NCBI RefSeq assembly: GCF_017329605.1
Contig: NZ_JAFMTY010000004.1
Location: 1-64,000, forward strand
Reading direction: 5' to 3'
DNA length: 64,000 bases
From: Alicyclobacillus fructus
GTDB lineage: Bacteria > Bacillota > Bacilli > Alicyclobacillales > Alicyclobacillaceae
Notes under the pieces: generated by a model
Told to the model about the DNA's origin: nothing
Database searches by the model: none
The model's input: the letters and a program-made list of their open reading frames with translations, nothing else
Shown: in pieces, positions 34,613 through 43,212 of the stretch
Position numbering within the stretch: position 1 is the stretch's first letter
Layout: each line of letters begins with the position of its first letter
Translations under genes and position numbers: made by a program

Positions 34613-35271
34613 TCATCGTGCTCGATCCCGGCATTGGCAACCTTCACAGCGTGCTCGGCGGACTCCGCCGCGTGGGCTGCGAAGGCCGCGTGGTGGCGAC
34701 GCGCGACGAGTGGGCGCATGGACTGGCCGAGGGGACGCGCGTCCAAGGCGTCGTCCTGCCCGGCGTGGGGGCGTTCGGCGACGCCATGAGCCAGATGCGC
34801 GTCCGCGGGTTGTGCGACGTGGTGCAGGACGCCGTGGAGCGGTCCATCCCGCTCCTCGGCATCTGCCTCGGCATGCAGCTTTTGTTCACCAGTTCGGAAG
34901 AACACGGCGTGTTTCGCGGGTTGGATCTCATCCCGGGCCACGTCGTCCGCTTTCCGGACGGGGCCAAGGTTCCGCACATGGGTTGGAACGGCCTCGATGT
35001 GCGCGCGCCTCATCATCCGCTGTTGCGCGATGTCCGGCAGGGGGACTACGTCTACTTTGTCCATTCCTACTATGCTGTGGCGGAACGAGGTGAGGACGTG
35101 ATCGCGAGTACCGAATACGCGGGGGTCGACGTGCCCGCCGTGGTGGCGCGCGGCCGCGTCATGGGCACGCAGTTTCACCCGGAGAAGAGCGGTGCGGTCG
35201 GCGAGCGCATTCTCGCAAATTTCGTGCGCCTCGCCGCGTATCCGGCGCTGTTCGAGGAGGTGAGCCCATGA
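34609..35271 (+). CDS. hisH: Imidazole glycerol phosphate synthase glutaminase subunit (HisH)
   Basis: A 220-residue class I glutamine amidotransferase that feeds ammonia to HisF. The catalytic triad is Cys86 (LGICLGMQ), His190 and Glu192 (QFHPEKS). The N-terminal LDPGIGNLHSV and LPGVGAFGDAM motifs are family hallmarks. The 4-bp overlaps with hisB and hisA indicate coupled translation. Its partner HisF is two genes downstream. Confidence 0.96.
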   Translation: MIIVLDPGIGNLHSVLGGLRRVGCEGRVVATRDEWAHGLAEGTRVQGVVLPGVGAFGDAMSQMRVRGLCDVVQDAVERSIPLLGICLGMQLLFTSSEEHGVFRGLDLIPGHVVRFPDGAKVPHMGWNGLDVRAPHHPLLRDVRQGDYVYFVHSYYAVAERGEDVIASTEYAGVDVPAVVARGRVMGTQFHPEKSGAVGERILANFVRLAAYPALFEEVSP

Positions 35272-36026
35272 GCGGCCTTCCGTTCACGGTCTATCCTGCC
35301 ATTGACATCCTCGGCGGAGAAGTGGTGCGCCTCCGCCAGGGGGATTATCAGCAGGTCACGCGCTACGGCGGCCATCCCGAGGCGGTGGCCGGCCGCCTGT
35401 GCGAGGCGGGTGCCCGCTTTCTGCACGTGGTCGATCTCGACGCCGCCCGCTCCGGCCAAAGTGACAACGAGCCGGCGGTGCGCGCCATTGTCGCGACGGC
35501 CACGTCATACGGGGCGCTGGTGCAGGTGGGCGGCGGCATCCGCACCCGGGACGCCATCGCCAGGTGGCTGGACGCGGGCGTGGCGCGCGTCGTGATCGGC
35601 ACGGCGGTGCAGCACGTGGAGCTCGTCGCCGACTGGGCGTCGGAGTTCGGCGGCGATCGGCTTATCGCGGGGCTTGACGGCCGCAGAGGGCGTCTTGCGG
35701 TGTCCGGGTGGGTGGAGCAGACGGAGCGTTCCATCTTCGATCTCGCCCGCGAGCTGGCCAAGGTCGGCCTGGTGCAGGCCCTCGTCACCGATGTGGAACG
35801 CGACGGCACCGGCGCCGGGCCGAATCTCGATCTCGCGCTCGGCGTGCAGCAGTCGGGGCTCTTTGCCATCGTGTCGGGAGGCGTGGGTTCCATCGACGAC
35901 GTGGTGGCGGCGCGCCGCGCAGGCCTCGCGGGTGTCGTGATCGGCAAGGCGCTGCACGACGGGCGGATCGATCTCGCCGAGCTTTTCCGCCGGCTCGCGC
36001 AGGAAGGGGAGGGTAGCCCGTGCTGA
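35268..36026 (+). CDS. hisA: Phosphoribosylformimino-AICAR-P isomerase (HisA)
   Basis: A 252-residue TIM-barrel isomerase that converts ProFAR to PRFAR. The catalytic aspartate pair corresponds to Asp13 in [14 protein letters not shown] and the aspartate in VTDVERDGT; the phosphate sites [12 protein letters not shown] and GGVGSIDDV are present. It overlaps hisH by 4 bp and hisF by 7 bp. The family includes PriA-type bifunctional enzymes, but trpF function is not suggested by anything visible. Confidence 0.95.
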   Translation: MSGLPFTVYPAIDILGGEVVRLRQGDYQQVTRYGGHPEAVAGRLCEAGARFLHVVDLDAARSGQSDNEPAVRAIVATATSYGALVQVGGGIRTRDAIARWLDAGVARVVIGTAVQHVELVADWASEFGGDRLIAGLDGRRGRLAVSGWVEQTERSIFDLARELAKVGLVQALVTDVERDGTGAGPNLDLALGVQQSGLFAIVSGGVGSIDDVVAARRAGLAGVVIGKALHDGRIDLAELFRRLAQEGEGSPC

Positions 36027-36790
36027 CCAAGCGCATTATCCCGTGTTTCGACGTGCTGGACGGCCGCGTGGTCAAGCACGTCAGCTTCTTGGACCATCGC
36101 CGCGACGCCGGCGATCCGGTGGCGTTGGCGGAGGCTTACTGCCGCGAAGGCGCCGACGAACTCGTACTCCTCGACATCTCCGCCTCCAGCGAAGGGCGCT
36201 TGGCCATGTTGCGTGTGGTGGAACAGGTGGCCGCTCGGGTCAATGTTCCGCTCACCGTGGGTGGCGGCGTGTCCACGGTGGAGGACGTGCGCAGGCTTTT
36301 GCTCTCCGGCGCGGACAAGGTGTCGATGAACACCGGGGCGTACCGCAATCATCGGCTCATCGAGGAGTCCGCGTGGCGCTTTGGCGAGCAGTGCGTCGTC
36401 GTGGCCATCGACGCGCGTTGGAGCGATTCGCTCGGACGGTACGAGGTCATGCTGCAGGGAGGCAAGCTCGGCACCGGCACGGACGCCGTGGAGTGGGCCA
36501 AGCGCGCGGCACAGCTCGGCGCGGGCGAGATCCTTTTGACGAGCTTTCGCCAGGATGGGACCAAATCCGGCTACGATCTCGACCTCACCCGCCGCGTGGC
36601 GGATGCGGTCCGCGTGCCGGTCATCGCGAGCGGGGGAGCCGGAACGATGGATCACTTCGCCGAAGTCCTGACGGCGGGAGGCGCTGATGCTGCGCTCGCG
36701 GCGAGCGTCTTTCACTTTGGGGAAATCTCCATCCCGGCGCTGAAGGCCTATCTGCATGAAAAGGGGGTGCCGGTGCGATGGCCGCTGTGA
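36020..36790 (+). CDS. hisF: Imidazole glycerol phosphate synthase cyclase subunit (HisF)
   Basis: A 256-residue TIM-barrel cyclase that, with HisH, makes imidazole glycerol phosphate and AICAR from PRFAR. The catalytic aspartates are Asp11 ([14 protein letters not shown]) and the one in VVAIDARW, with LTVGGGV and [12 protein letters not shown] phosphate motifs. The start is GTG 36020, inside the end of hisA, and the gene ends 13 bp inside hisIE. Confidence 0.96.
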   Translation: MLTKRIIPCFDVLDGRVVKHVSFLDHRRDAGDPVALAEAYCREGADELVLLDISASSEGRLAMLRVVEQVAARVNVPLTVGGGVSTVEDVRRLLLSGADKVSMNTGAYRNHRLIEESAWRFGEQCVVVAIDARWSDSLGRYEVMLQGGKLGTGTDAVEWAKRAAQLGAGEILLTSFRQDGTKSGYDLDLTRRVADAVRVPVIASGGAGTMDHFAEVLTAGGADAALAASVFHFGEISIPALKAYLHEKGVPVRWPL

Positions 36791-37569
36791 AAGGAGACGT
36801 GGAGCTCGCTCGCGTCCGCTATGATGCTGCGACAGGCCTCGTGCCTGTGGTGGCGCAGGATGCGGAGACGGGCGACGTGCTGATGCTCGCCTACGCGGAC
36901 CGCGAAGCGCTGAAGCGGACGCTTGCGACGGGCTACGCCTGGTATTACAGCCGATCCCGCCAAGCGTACTGGCGCAAGGGCGCGACGTCTGGCAACGTGC
37001 AGCGCGTGGTGGAAGTGCGTTTGGACTGCGACTGCGACGCCGTGCTGTATAGGGTAAAACCTGAGGGACCGGCGTGCCACACGGGCGAGCAGGTGTGCTT
37101 CCATCGCCGCCTGGTGCCGGACGGATCAGGTGCAGATCGCGGCTTGGAGGCGTCAGCCGCTGTCGGCGGGAACGCTGGACCGGCGGGCGGGCCGGGTGCC
37201 GCCGCCGAGGAGGCTGCGGATGGCAACCGGACACCTTCAAACAAACGCCCCGCCGTCGCAGCGGCGGACCCGTGGGACGCGTCTTCTCTGGCGCGGCTGT
37301 GGGGCGTGATCGACAGCCGGTACCGCGAGCGGCCGGACGGAAGTTATACGACGTATCTGTTCACGCAGGGCGCGGAACGCATCGGCAAGAAAATCGGGGA
37401 GGAGGCTGTCGAGGTGGCGCTCAGCGGGCTGAAGGCGGAGCGGGATGCGTCGGCGCGCGCCGAGGTGGCCTCGGAATCCGCGGACCTGTTGTACCACCTC
37501 CTCGTGCTTTGGCGCCACGTGGGGATCGATCCGGCCGAGGTCTGGCGCACGCTCGAGAAGCGCGCATAG
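36778..37569 (+). CDS. hisIE: Bifunctional HisIE with long linker
   Basis: A 263-residue fusion of phosphoribosyl-AMP cyclohydrolase (HisI, about 8-112) and phosphoribosyl-ATP pyrophosphatase (HisE, about 169-263), steps two and three of the pathway. HisI has [14 protein letters not shown] and metal cysteines in DCDCD and [10 protein letters not shown]; HisE has a [14 protein letters not shown] and [12 protein letters not shown] pattern. Residues about 113-168 form an unusually long, Ala/Gly/Pro-rich linker. It ends the his operon. No hisC is in the window, so the aminotransferase is supplied elsewhere. Confidence 0.94.
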   Translation: MAAVKGDVELARVRYDAATGLVPVVAQDAETGDVLMLAYADREALKRTLATGYAWYYSRSRQAYWRKGATSGNVQRVVEVRLDCDCDAVLYRVKPEGPACHTGEQVCFHRRLVPDGSGADRGLEASAAVGGNAGPAGGPGAAAEEAADGNRTPSNKRPAVAAADPWDASSLARLWGVIDSRYRERPDGSYTTYLFTQGAERIGKKIGEEAVEVALSGLKAERDASARAEVASESADLLYHLLVLWRHVGIDPAEVWRTLEKRA

Positions 37570-37576
37570 CCCGGTG

Positions 37577-37612
37577 CGCATGGCACACGCTACGGCCATC
37601 CGGCGCCATGCG
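37577..37612 (+). terminator. Hairpin after the his operon, weak terminator candidate
   Basis: CGCATGGC (37577-37584) pairs perfectly with GCCATGCG (37605-37612). No T-tract follows, so it may only slow or stabilise the transcript end. Confidence 0.35.
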
Positions 37613-37627
37613 GGATGGGGGGATGGC

Positions 37628-37714
37628 GTGTTGCAGCTTATCTTGGACATGGGGATGGGCGTGCTCATCGACGCCCTGCAGTGGATCATCCTGTGGCTCG
37701 TGGCGCTGCCCTGA
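37628..37714 (+). CDS. Possible 28-residue hydrophobic peptide
   Basis: GTG 37628 follows a GGGGATGG-like site and opens a 28-codon frame rich in Leu, Ile, Trp and Met, with two acidic residues, that could form a single membrane or amphipathic helix. It lies right after hisIE and before another small gene. There is no homology I can name. It could be a real micropeptide or chance. Confidence 0.3.
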   Translation: MLQLILDMGMGVLIDALQWIILWLVALP

Positions 37715-37780
37715 GTCGCTGCGCCGCGGGAGGGACACCACCGACCCTTCATGCATTCGATACAGCATGGAGGTGGAACT

Positions 37781-38020
37781 ATGGTGGTCATTCTGCATCC
37801 GCTGGTGACCGGCAGCGCCGAAATCGTGGTCAACGCCGGGAGCAGTTCCGACGAGAGCGTCGTGATCGCTGATTATCTCGGGATGACGGTCGGCGATGTG
37901 ATTCGGAAGCTGGAACGGCACGGCTATCGGCTGACCTACGTGACCGACCACTATCTGGTGCTTGAGCGCCGCGATCGGTCGCGGCCGCGCACGGGGCGCA
38001 GACCCACGATGTTCAGGTAG
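37781..38020 (+). CDS. Small hypothetical protein (79 aa)
   Basis: A 79-residue protein preceded by TGGAGGTGG before ATG 37781. The first half is beta-like and hydrophobic (VVILHPLVTGSAEIVVNAG), the middle carries an IADYLGMTVGDVIRKLERHGY helix pair, and the tail is arginine-rich. The middle could be a small winged or DNA-binding-like helix, but I recognise no family. It may be read together with the his operon or with the exporter 76 bp downstream. Confidence 0.6.
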   Translation: MVVILHPLVTGSAEIVVNAGSSSDESVVIADYLGMTVGDVIRKLERHGYRLTYVTDHYLVLERRDRSRPRTGRRPTMFR

Positions 38021-38096
38021 GCGTGGGATTCTGGAAGATGTGGCGGCTTGAGTTGGGCCGGTCACTCGGCGTAGATTAGCTACGGAGGGGGCCGGC

Positions 38097-39017
38097 TTGT
38101 TGCGTATTCCGAAATGGGGATTGTTTGTGCTGCTCATCTTAGCCAATCTGATCTGGTCCGCGAGTTTCACGGCGACGGGACTCGCCGCGGTCAGCTTTTC
38201 ACCGCCCGTCATCGTGATGGCGCGGATGATCATTGGCGGCCTGGTGCTCTTGCCCTTCGTCGTGCGCGATTTGCGCCAGGGCGTGTGGACGTGGAAGAAG
38301 GTGCTGCGCGTTGCGCTGCTCGGTCTTCTCGGCTTCACCGTGCCGGTGACCATGGAGACGGAGGGCATTCGTGTGTCTTCGCCGGCGCTTGGCGCCGTGT
38401 CGATTGCGCTTGAACCTCTCCTCACGCTCGTGGTGTCGGCCTTCGCGTTTCGCACGCCTCTGGGTCCGCGGCGCTGGCTGGCCATGTTGCTCGCGGCCGC
38501 AGGCGCCTGGGTCGTCGCCGGCTGTCCGCGGCCCGGGTTTACCGGTTACCTGCTGGGCGATCTCCTCATGCTCGGCGCGGTGGCCTGCTACGCCATCTAC
38601 AATGCCATCTCCGGCCGGCTCACGGCCGACGTGTCTGCGGCCGGCGCAACGAGCATCATGCTGCTTGCGGCCGGGATCGGCTGCGTGCCCATCGACGCCT
38701 GGACGGGCTTCGCTTGGCCGCGCCACGTGACGCCGGCAAGCCTCTGGAGCCTCGTCTTTCTCGCGTTTTTTGCCACAGCCTTGGCGTATCTCATCTGGAT
38801 CCTCGTGCTGCAAGACCATGATGTGGCGAGCGCGGCCATCACGCTGTATCTGCAGCCGGTGTTCGGCGTGCTGATTTCCATTGCTGTCACTGGCGAACGT
38901 CCGTCCGCGTTGTTTTACGTCGGCGGCGCGATGATCCTCGTGGCGCTCTTCCTTGGCCAGCACCGGAGCAAGGAAAAGCCGGTGACCGTGTCGGAAATGG
39001 AGCGGGCGTCCATGTGA
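38097..39017 (+). CDS. DMT (EamA) family exporter
   Basis: A 306-residue membrane protein with two EamA repeats and ten helices; the substrate is unknown (metabolite or amino acid export is typical). Motifs include a first helix starting LFVLLILANLIWSASF, a mid-protein LGAVSIALEPLLTLVVSAF, and the second-repeat VASAAITLYLQPVFGVLI. The start is TTG 38097, or the TTG codon directly after it, preceded by GGAGGGGG. This is the third EamA transporter in the window. Confidence 0.85.
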   Translation: MLRIPKWGLFVLLILANLIWSASFTATGLAAVSFSPPVIVMARMIIGGLVLLPFVVRDLRQGVWTWKKVLRVALLGLLGFTVPVTMETEGIRVSSPALGAVSIALEPLLTLVVSAFAFRTPLGPRRWLAMLLAAAGAWVVAGCPRPGFTGYLLGDLLMLGAVACYAIYNAISGRLTADVSAAGATSIMLLAAGIGCVPIDAWTGFAWPRHVTPASLWSLVFLAFFATALAYLIWILVLQDHDVASAAITLYLQPVFGVLISIAVTGERPSALFYVGGAMILVALFLGQHRSKEKPVTVSEMERASM

Positions 39018-39213
39018 TGGCTTCGCTCGCCTTCTACGCGCTGATCGGCGCCGGCCTGATCATCGAAAACCATGCGGGGCAAGCGTTGCGCGTTTCGTAC
39101 ACAGTAGGAATGACAACGGGAGATCTCGAGGATGTCCGACACCTTCATGTCCATCATCTCGACGGCGAGTTCGGTCGCCTCCCGCAGCCGATCCGCCCTC
39201 CGCGCCGTGAAAA

Positions 39214-39239
39214 GGAGCGAGCGCTAAGCCGCTCGCTCC
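39214..39239 (-). terminator. Terminator of the quinone-oxidoreductase-like gene
   Basis: A perfect 10-bp stem (GGAGCGAGCG, 39214-39223, with CGCTCGCTCC, 39230-39239), a 6-nt loop, and TTTTC following on the minus strand. It is 11 bases past the stop at 39251. Confidence 0.8.
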
Positions 39240-39250
39240 CGGTTCCTCTT

Positions 39251-40276
39251 TCAGAATCCCGAGAGTACAATTTTGCCGATGGTTCTGCCGGACTCGAGCT
39301 TCGCATGCGCCTTACGCAGATTCTCCGCGTTGATGGGCGACAAGTGCTCCGTCATGGTGGTTTGAATCTCGCCCGCGTCGACGAGACGAGCCACCCGATT
39401 CAGGATGTCACGCTGCCTGGCCATGTCCGCCGTCTGGTACCGCGGCCGCGTGAACATGAGCTCCCACGCGAATGTCACGCTCTTGCCAAACAGCAGTTCC
39501 AGATTCAGTAAGGTGCTCGTCTCCACGATGGAGCAAATCTTGCCCTGCGGCGCAATGACGTCCGCCATCGATTCCCAGTGTTTGTCGGTGGCGTTGAGGC
39601 ACAGGATGGCATGGACGTCGTGGAAGCCGAGCCCTTCGAGCTGTGGCCGGAACGGGCGCGTGTGATCGATGACGTGGTCCGCGCCGTGCCGCAACGCCCA
39701 TTCCCGCGTCTCGGGCCTCGACGCCGTGCCGATGACCGTGAACCCAGCGCGCTTGGCCAACTGGGTTGCGATGGAACCCACGCCCCCAGCCGCACCGATG
39801 ATGAGGAGCGCCGTGCCGCGATTCGCACCTGGCTCGAGCGAGAAACGGAGTCGGTCCTCGAGCGCCTCCCACGCTGTCAGGCTTGTGAGCGGCAGCGCGG
39901 CAGCTTCGGCAAAGTCGAGCGCCTTCGGCTTGCGGCCTACGATGCGCTCGTCCACGAGGTGGTATTCCGCGTTTGTGCCTTGCCGCACGTTGCTGCCGGC
40001 GTAGAACACTTCGTCGCCTGGCTTGTACCACTCGCAATCCGGTCCTGTTTCGACGACGATCCCGGCGGCGTCAAAGCCGAGGATTTTGGGCGTGGACTCC
40101 ACTTTGTCTTTCGGCGCGCGGATCTTCGTATCGACGGGATTGACGGACACGGCATGAACCTTAACCAACAGATCGCGGCCATGCGGGCGAGGCCGCTCCA
40201 CCTCCAGGTCCAACAGGCTCTCCGGATCCGAGATGGGCAGGTATCGGTACAGACCCACCGCTTTCATCTTCGCCAC
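39251..40276 (-). CDS. Zinc-independent MDR oxidoreductase (quinone-oxidoreductase-like)
   Basis: A 341-residue medium-chain reductase without structural zinc cysteines, like quinone oxidoreductases and YogA-type ZADH proteins. The nucleotide site is IGAAGGVGSIATQLAKRAGF, followed by GTASRPETREWALRHGADHVIDH. It probably reduces quinones or enones with NADPH. GTG 40276 fits the AGGAGG site with eight-base spacing; ATG 40282 is only two bases from it and ATG 40267 is far. It is divergent from an APC permease and has its own promoter and terminator. Confidence 0.86.
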   Translation of the reverse strand: MAKMKAVGLYRYLPISDPESLLDLEVERPRPHGRDLLVKVHAVSVNPVDTKIRAPKDKVESTPKILGFDAAGIVVETGPDCEWYKPGDEVFYAGSNVRQGTNAEYHLVDERIVGRKPKALDFAEAAALPLTSLTAWEALEDRLRFSLEPGANRGTALLIIGAAGGVGSIATQLAKRAGFTVIGTASRPETREWALRHGADHVIDHTRPFRPQLEGLGFHDVHAILCLNATDKHWESMADVIAPQGKICSIVETSTLLNLELLFGKSVTFAWELMFTRPRYQTADMARQRDILNRVARLVDAGEIQTTMTEHLSPINAENLRKAHAKLESGRTIGKIVLSGF

Positions 40277-40325
40277 AGGCATCGCCTCCTCGTGAGCCAG
40301 AATCAAACCATACGACTCACAAAGG

Positions 40326-40354
40326 GTTATACACTTCCCTTTCGTGCTATGCAA
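40326..40354 (-). promoter_or_regulatory. Promoter of the quinone-oxidoreductase-like gene
   Basis: On the minus strand, TTGCAT (40349-40354), a 17-bp spacer and TATAAC (40326-40331), about 50 bp before the start. Confidence 0.6.
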
Positions 40355-40450
40355 TTCCTGCAAAATCGTCCGTGGATTCTGTATACTCAAGCTGTGAGTA
40401 GGCTGAAGCGCGTCGCGCGCGCACGCGCCGCTTCGTGGGGAGGAGATGTC

Positions 40451-41833
40451 GTGCAGCGTTCGGAAGGTGGGGGATTTCGCCGATCGCTCGGTTTGCGCCA
40501 AGTGCTCGCCATCGCCATCGCCGCCATTTCGCCAACCACGTCCGTGTTTCTCGTGTACAACACGGCCTTGTTCCAGGCGGGCACCGGCGTGTTCTGGGCG
40601 TTCGTCATCGGCGCATGCATCGCGCTGTCTATGGCATTTTGCTACGCGGAACTCGGGTCCGCGTATCCTGGCGCGGGCGGCGCGTACCGCATCGTGCAAC
40701 GGGTGCTGGGCGAGCCGTTTGGCTTCATCGCCGTCTTTCTCTTTCTCGTGCTCGGCGTCGTGATCACCGCCAGCATCCTCGTGTCCGCCGCCTCGTACCT
40801 GCATTCGCTCATACCGGCGCTCCCTGTCAACTGGACGGCGGTCGCGATGATGGCCATCGTCACCTGGCTTTCGCTGGAGCGCATCGGCGCGACGAGCGCC
40901 GTGGCGACGGCGATGCTCGTGCTGGAGCTCGTGGTCATCCTCGCATTCACGGCGCTGGCGTTTGCGCACGCGCAACATCCGCTCGCGTACCTCGGGCGCC
41001 TCACGTATCCTATCGTGGTCGATCACGCCCCGCAGACCGTCGGCTGGCAGGACCTCCTGGCCGCGGTGGTCCCGGCGCTGTTTGCGTTTAACGGCTACGA
41101 TTGGCCCCTCTATTTTGCGGAAGAGACCGTGGAGACTCGGCGCGTCCTGCCCCGCGCCGTCCTCTTGGCCGCATTCCTCAGCGTGGTGGTGGAGGTTCTC
41201 GCCGTGATGGCGGCGACGCTCGCCGTGCCACACGCCTCGTTCACCGCCGTGCCGTCGTCCTACTTGCCTCTCGTGTCCATCGCGCAATCGGCCGCAGGCC
41301 AGGCGGGGGCGACCGTCTTGCTTGTCGGCGTCGTGATCGCCATGTTCGATACCGGCCTCACGGGCAACCTCGCCTACGCGCGCATCTATCTGGACGCCGC
41401 GCGGAATGGGAGTTGGCCAGGACCTGTCAACCAGTTCTTTGCCAGCATGAATCGCCGCGGCGTGCCAAAGTGGGGGTTCGTGCTGCTCGGGGTGGGCAAC
41501 GCGATACTCTGCTATTTCACGTCGCTCAACAACCTCATCACCTTCACCGGCGTGATCATCGTGATCATCTACCTGCTCGTGGCGGTGTCGGCCGTCGTGC
41601 ACCGCCTGCGGCGCGGCTCGGCCGAGGCGCCGTTTCGCATGCCGCTCTGGCCCCTGCCGCCTTTCATTGCGCTCTGCGGCGTTGGGCTGTCGCTCGTCGA
41701 ACAGGCGTCAGGGGATCTCATCACAGCGGCCGTCATCGTCGCCATCGCGCTCGTGTACGCGCTGGCATACCTGCAGCGGCGCCGGGACTTGCGATCCGGC
41801 CTCGATTCGTCCATGATGGAAGACAACAACTGA
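40451..41833 (+). CDS. APC-family amino acid permease
   Basis: A 460-residue transporter with about 12 membrane helices of the amino acid/polyamine/organocation superfamily. The N-terminal RQVLAIAIAAISPTTSVFLVYNTALF, the PGAGGAYRIVQRVLGEPFGF consensus segment and the AFNGYDWPLYFAEET helix 6 region are characteristic. The substrate is not evident. The start is GTG 40451 with GGGGAGGAG upstream; the longer open frame back to 39578 is antisense to the oxidoreductase. The gene ends just before the FMN riboswitch. Confidence 0.86.
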   Translation: MQRSEGGGFRRSLGLRQVLAIAIAAISPTTSVFLVYNTALFQAGTGVFWAFVIGACIALSMAFCYAELGSAYPGAGGAYRIVQRVLGEPFGFIAVFLFLVLGVVITASILVSAASYLHSLIPALPVNWTAVAMMAIVTWLSLERIGATSAVATAMLVLELVVILAFTALAFAHAQHPLAYLGRLTYPIVVDHAPQTVGWQDLLAAVVPALFAFNGYDWPLYFAEETVETRRVLPRAVLLAAFLSVVVEVLAVMAATLAVPHASFTAVPSSYLPLVSIAQSAAGQAGATVLLVGVVIAMFDTGLTGNLAYARIYLDAARNGSWPGPVNQFFASMNRRGVPKWGFVLLGVGNAILCYFTSLNNLITFTGVIIVIIYLLVAVSAVVHRLRRGSAEAPFRMPLWPLPPFIALCGVGLSLVEQASGDLITAAVIVAIALVYALAYLQRRRDLRSGLDSSMMEDNN

Positions 41834-41845
41834 ATCCGTGAGACG

Positions 41846-41992
41846 CGCAATCCTTCGGGGCAGGGTGAGGCCGAGAGGCCAATTCCCGATCGGTGGTGAT
41901 CCGAGCGCACGACTCGGTCAGTCCACGAGCCGCAAGGCACGAACTGGTGAGATTCCAGTACCGACGGTATAGTCCGGATGAAAGAAGGATGG
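41846..41992 (+). ncRNA. FMN riboswitch (RFN element)
   Basis: A classic FMN aptamer ahead of ribD. Conserved blocks: ATCCTTCGGGGCAGGGTGA, AATTCCCGATCGGTGGTGAT, AGTCCACGAG, the ACTGGTGAGATTCCAGTACC stem, GACGGTATAGTCCGGATGAA and AGAAGGAT closing P1. With FMN bound it should favour the downstream terminator at 42046-42070 and shut off riboflavin synthesis. An extra 12-nt hairpin, GGCCGAGAGGCC (41869-41880), interrupts the usually short GGGTGAAATTCCC loop. Confidence 0.96.
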
Positions 41993-42045
41993 CGGCGTGT
42001 GAGCGCACCATGCGCTTGTTCAACGTGCCGACATTCTGCCTTTAT

Positions 42046-42070
42046 GCCCCTGGATGCCAGGGGCTTTTTT
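42046..42070 (+). terminator. Riboswitch expression-platform terminator
   Basis: GCCCCTGG, a 3-nt loop, CCAGGGGC and six T, between the FMN aptamer and ribD. It is the likely FMN-dependent off switch. Confidence 0.9.
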
Positions 42071-42094
42071 CATGGCGCGGAAGGGGGAGGGACC

Positions 42095-43210
42095 TTGACC
42101 GAAGACGAGCGATATATGCGCATGGCCCTCGACGTGGCGCGCCTGGGCGAAGGACAGACGTCGCCAAACCCCATGGTCGGCTGCGTCGTGGTGCATGACG
42201 GCCTCATCGTGGGGCAGGGCGCACATCTCGAGGCGGGAACGCCGCACGCGGAGGTGCACGCGCTGCGCATGGCCGGCGAGCGCGCGCGAGGCGCGACACT
42301 CTACGTCACGCTCGAGCCGTGTAATCACCATGGGCGTACTCCGCCCTGTACGGATGCCATCCTCGCCGCGGGCGTGCGGCGCGTGGTGGTGGCTGCGCTC
42401 GATGTCGATCCCCGCACAGCCGGGCTCGGCGTCAACCGTCTGCGCGACGCCGGGATCGAGGTCGAGGTGGGCGTGCTCGAAAAAGAAGCGCGCGATCTGA
42501 ACCGCCACTTCTTTCACCGCGTCCGCACCGGCCGACCGTATGTGATCTACAAGGTCGCCATGACCCTGAGCGGTCACGTCGCCGCGTCGAGCGGGCACAG
42601 CCAGTATGTGACCGGTCCCGCAGCGCGGGTCGACGTGCATCGGCTGCGACAGATCATCCCCGCCATTGGCGTCGGCGTCGGGACGGTCCTCGCGGACAAT
42701 CCTGAGTTGACCGCTCGCGATCTCGCCGCGGGAACAAGGCGGGATCGCCAGCCACTTCGCGTGGTGTTTGACACGCACCTTCGCACCCCGCCCACCGCAC
42801 GGCTGCTCGCTGCGCCCGGGCGGACGCTGATTCTGACATCCCATCGCGCCGCGCGGACCGAGGCTGCGGCCCGCCTCATCGATCGCGGCGGCGTCCGCGT
42901 CGTTCCCGTATCGGAACGCGATGGACGCCTCCATCTCGATGAGGCCCTGCGCGCCGTGGCGGAGGAAGGCGCCAATGCCCTTCTCCTCGAAGGAGGCCCG
43001 ACGCTCGCGTCGGCACTGCTTCAGATGCGGCTGATCGACGAGGTTCGCGTGTACCTGGCGCCGAAGCTCCTCGCAGGGGGACTGTCCGCGCTGCAAGGCG
43101 CTGTCACGCAGTCGATGTCGGAAGCGGCGGAACTTCACGATGTGAGCATCGAGTGGCTGGACGACGATCTCGTCCTCACAGGGCGGGTTCGCTATCGTGA
43201 GGAGGTGTGA
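42095..43210 (+). CDS. ribD: Riboflavin biosynthesis deaminase/reductase RibD
   Basis: A 371-residue bifunctional enzyme. The N-terminal deaminase domain has zinc ligands His51 (TPHAEVHAL), Cys76 and Cys85 (EPCNHHGRTPPC) with Glu53 as catalytic base. The C-terminal NADPH reductase domain (about 150-371) has YVIYKVAMTLSGHVA, GVGTVLADNPELTAR and LLEGGPTLASALL. Together they convert the GTP-derived pyrimidine to the ribitylamino form. The start is TTG 42095 after GGGGGAGGG. It is the first gene of the rib operon. Confidence 0.96.
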   Translation: MTEDERYMRMALDVARLGEGQTSPNPMVGCVVVHDGLIVGQGAHLEAGTPHAEVHALRMAGERARGATLYVTLEPCNHHGRTPPCTDAILAAGVRRVVVAALDVDPRTAGLGVNRLRDAGIEVEVGVLEKEARDLNRHFFHRVRTGRPYVIYKVAMTLSGHVAASSGHSQYVTGPAARVDVHRLRQIIPAIGVGVGTVLADNPELTARDLAAGTRRDRQPLRVVFDTHLRTPPTARLLAAPGRTLILTSHRAARTEAAARLIDRGGVRVVPVSERDGRLHLDEALRAVAEEGANALLLEGGPTLASALLQMRLIDEVRVYLAPKLLAGGLSALQGAVTQSMSEAAELHDVSIEWLDDDLVLTGRVRYREEV

Positions 43211-43212
43211 GC

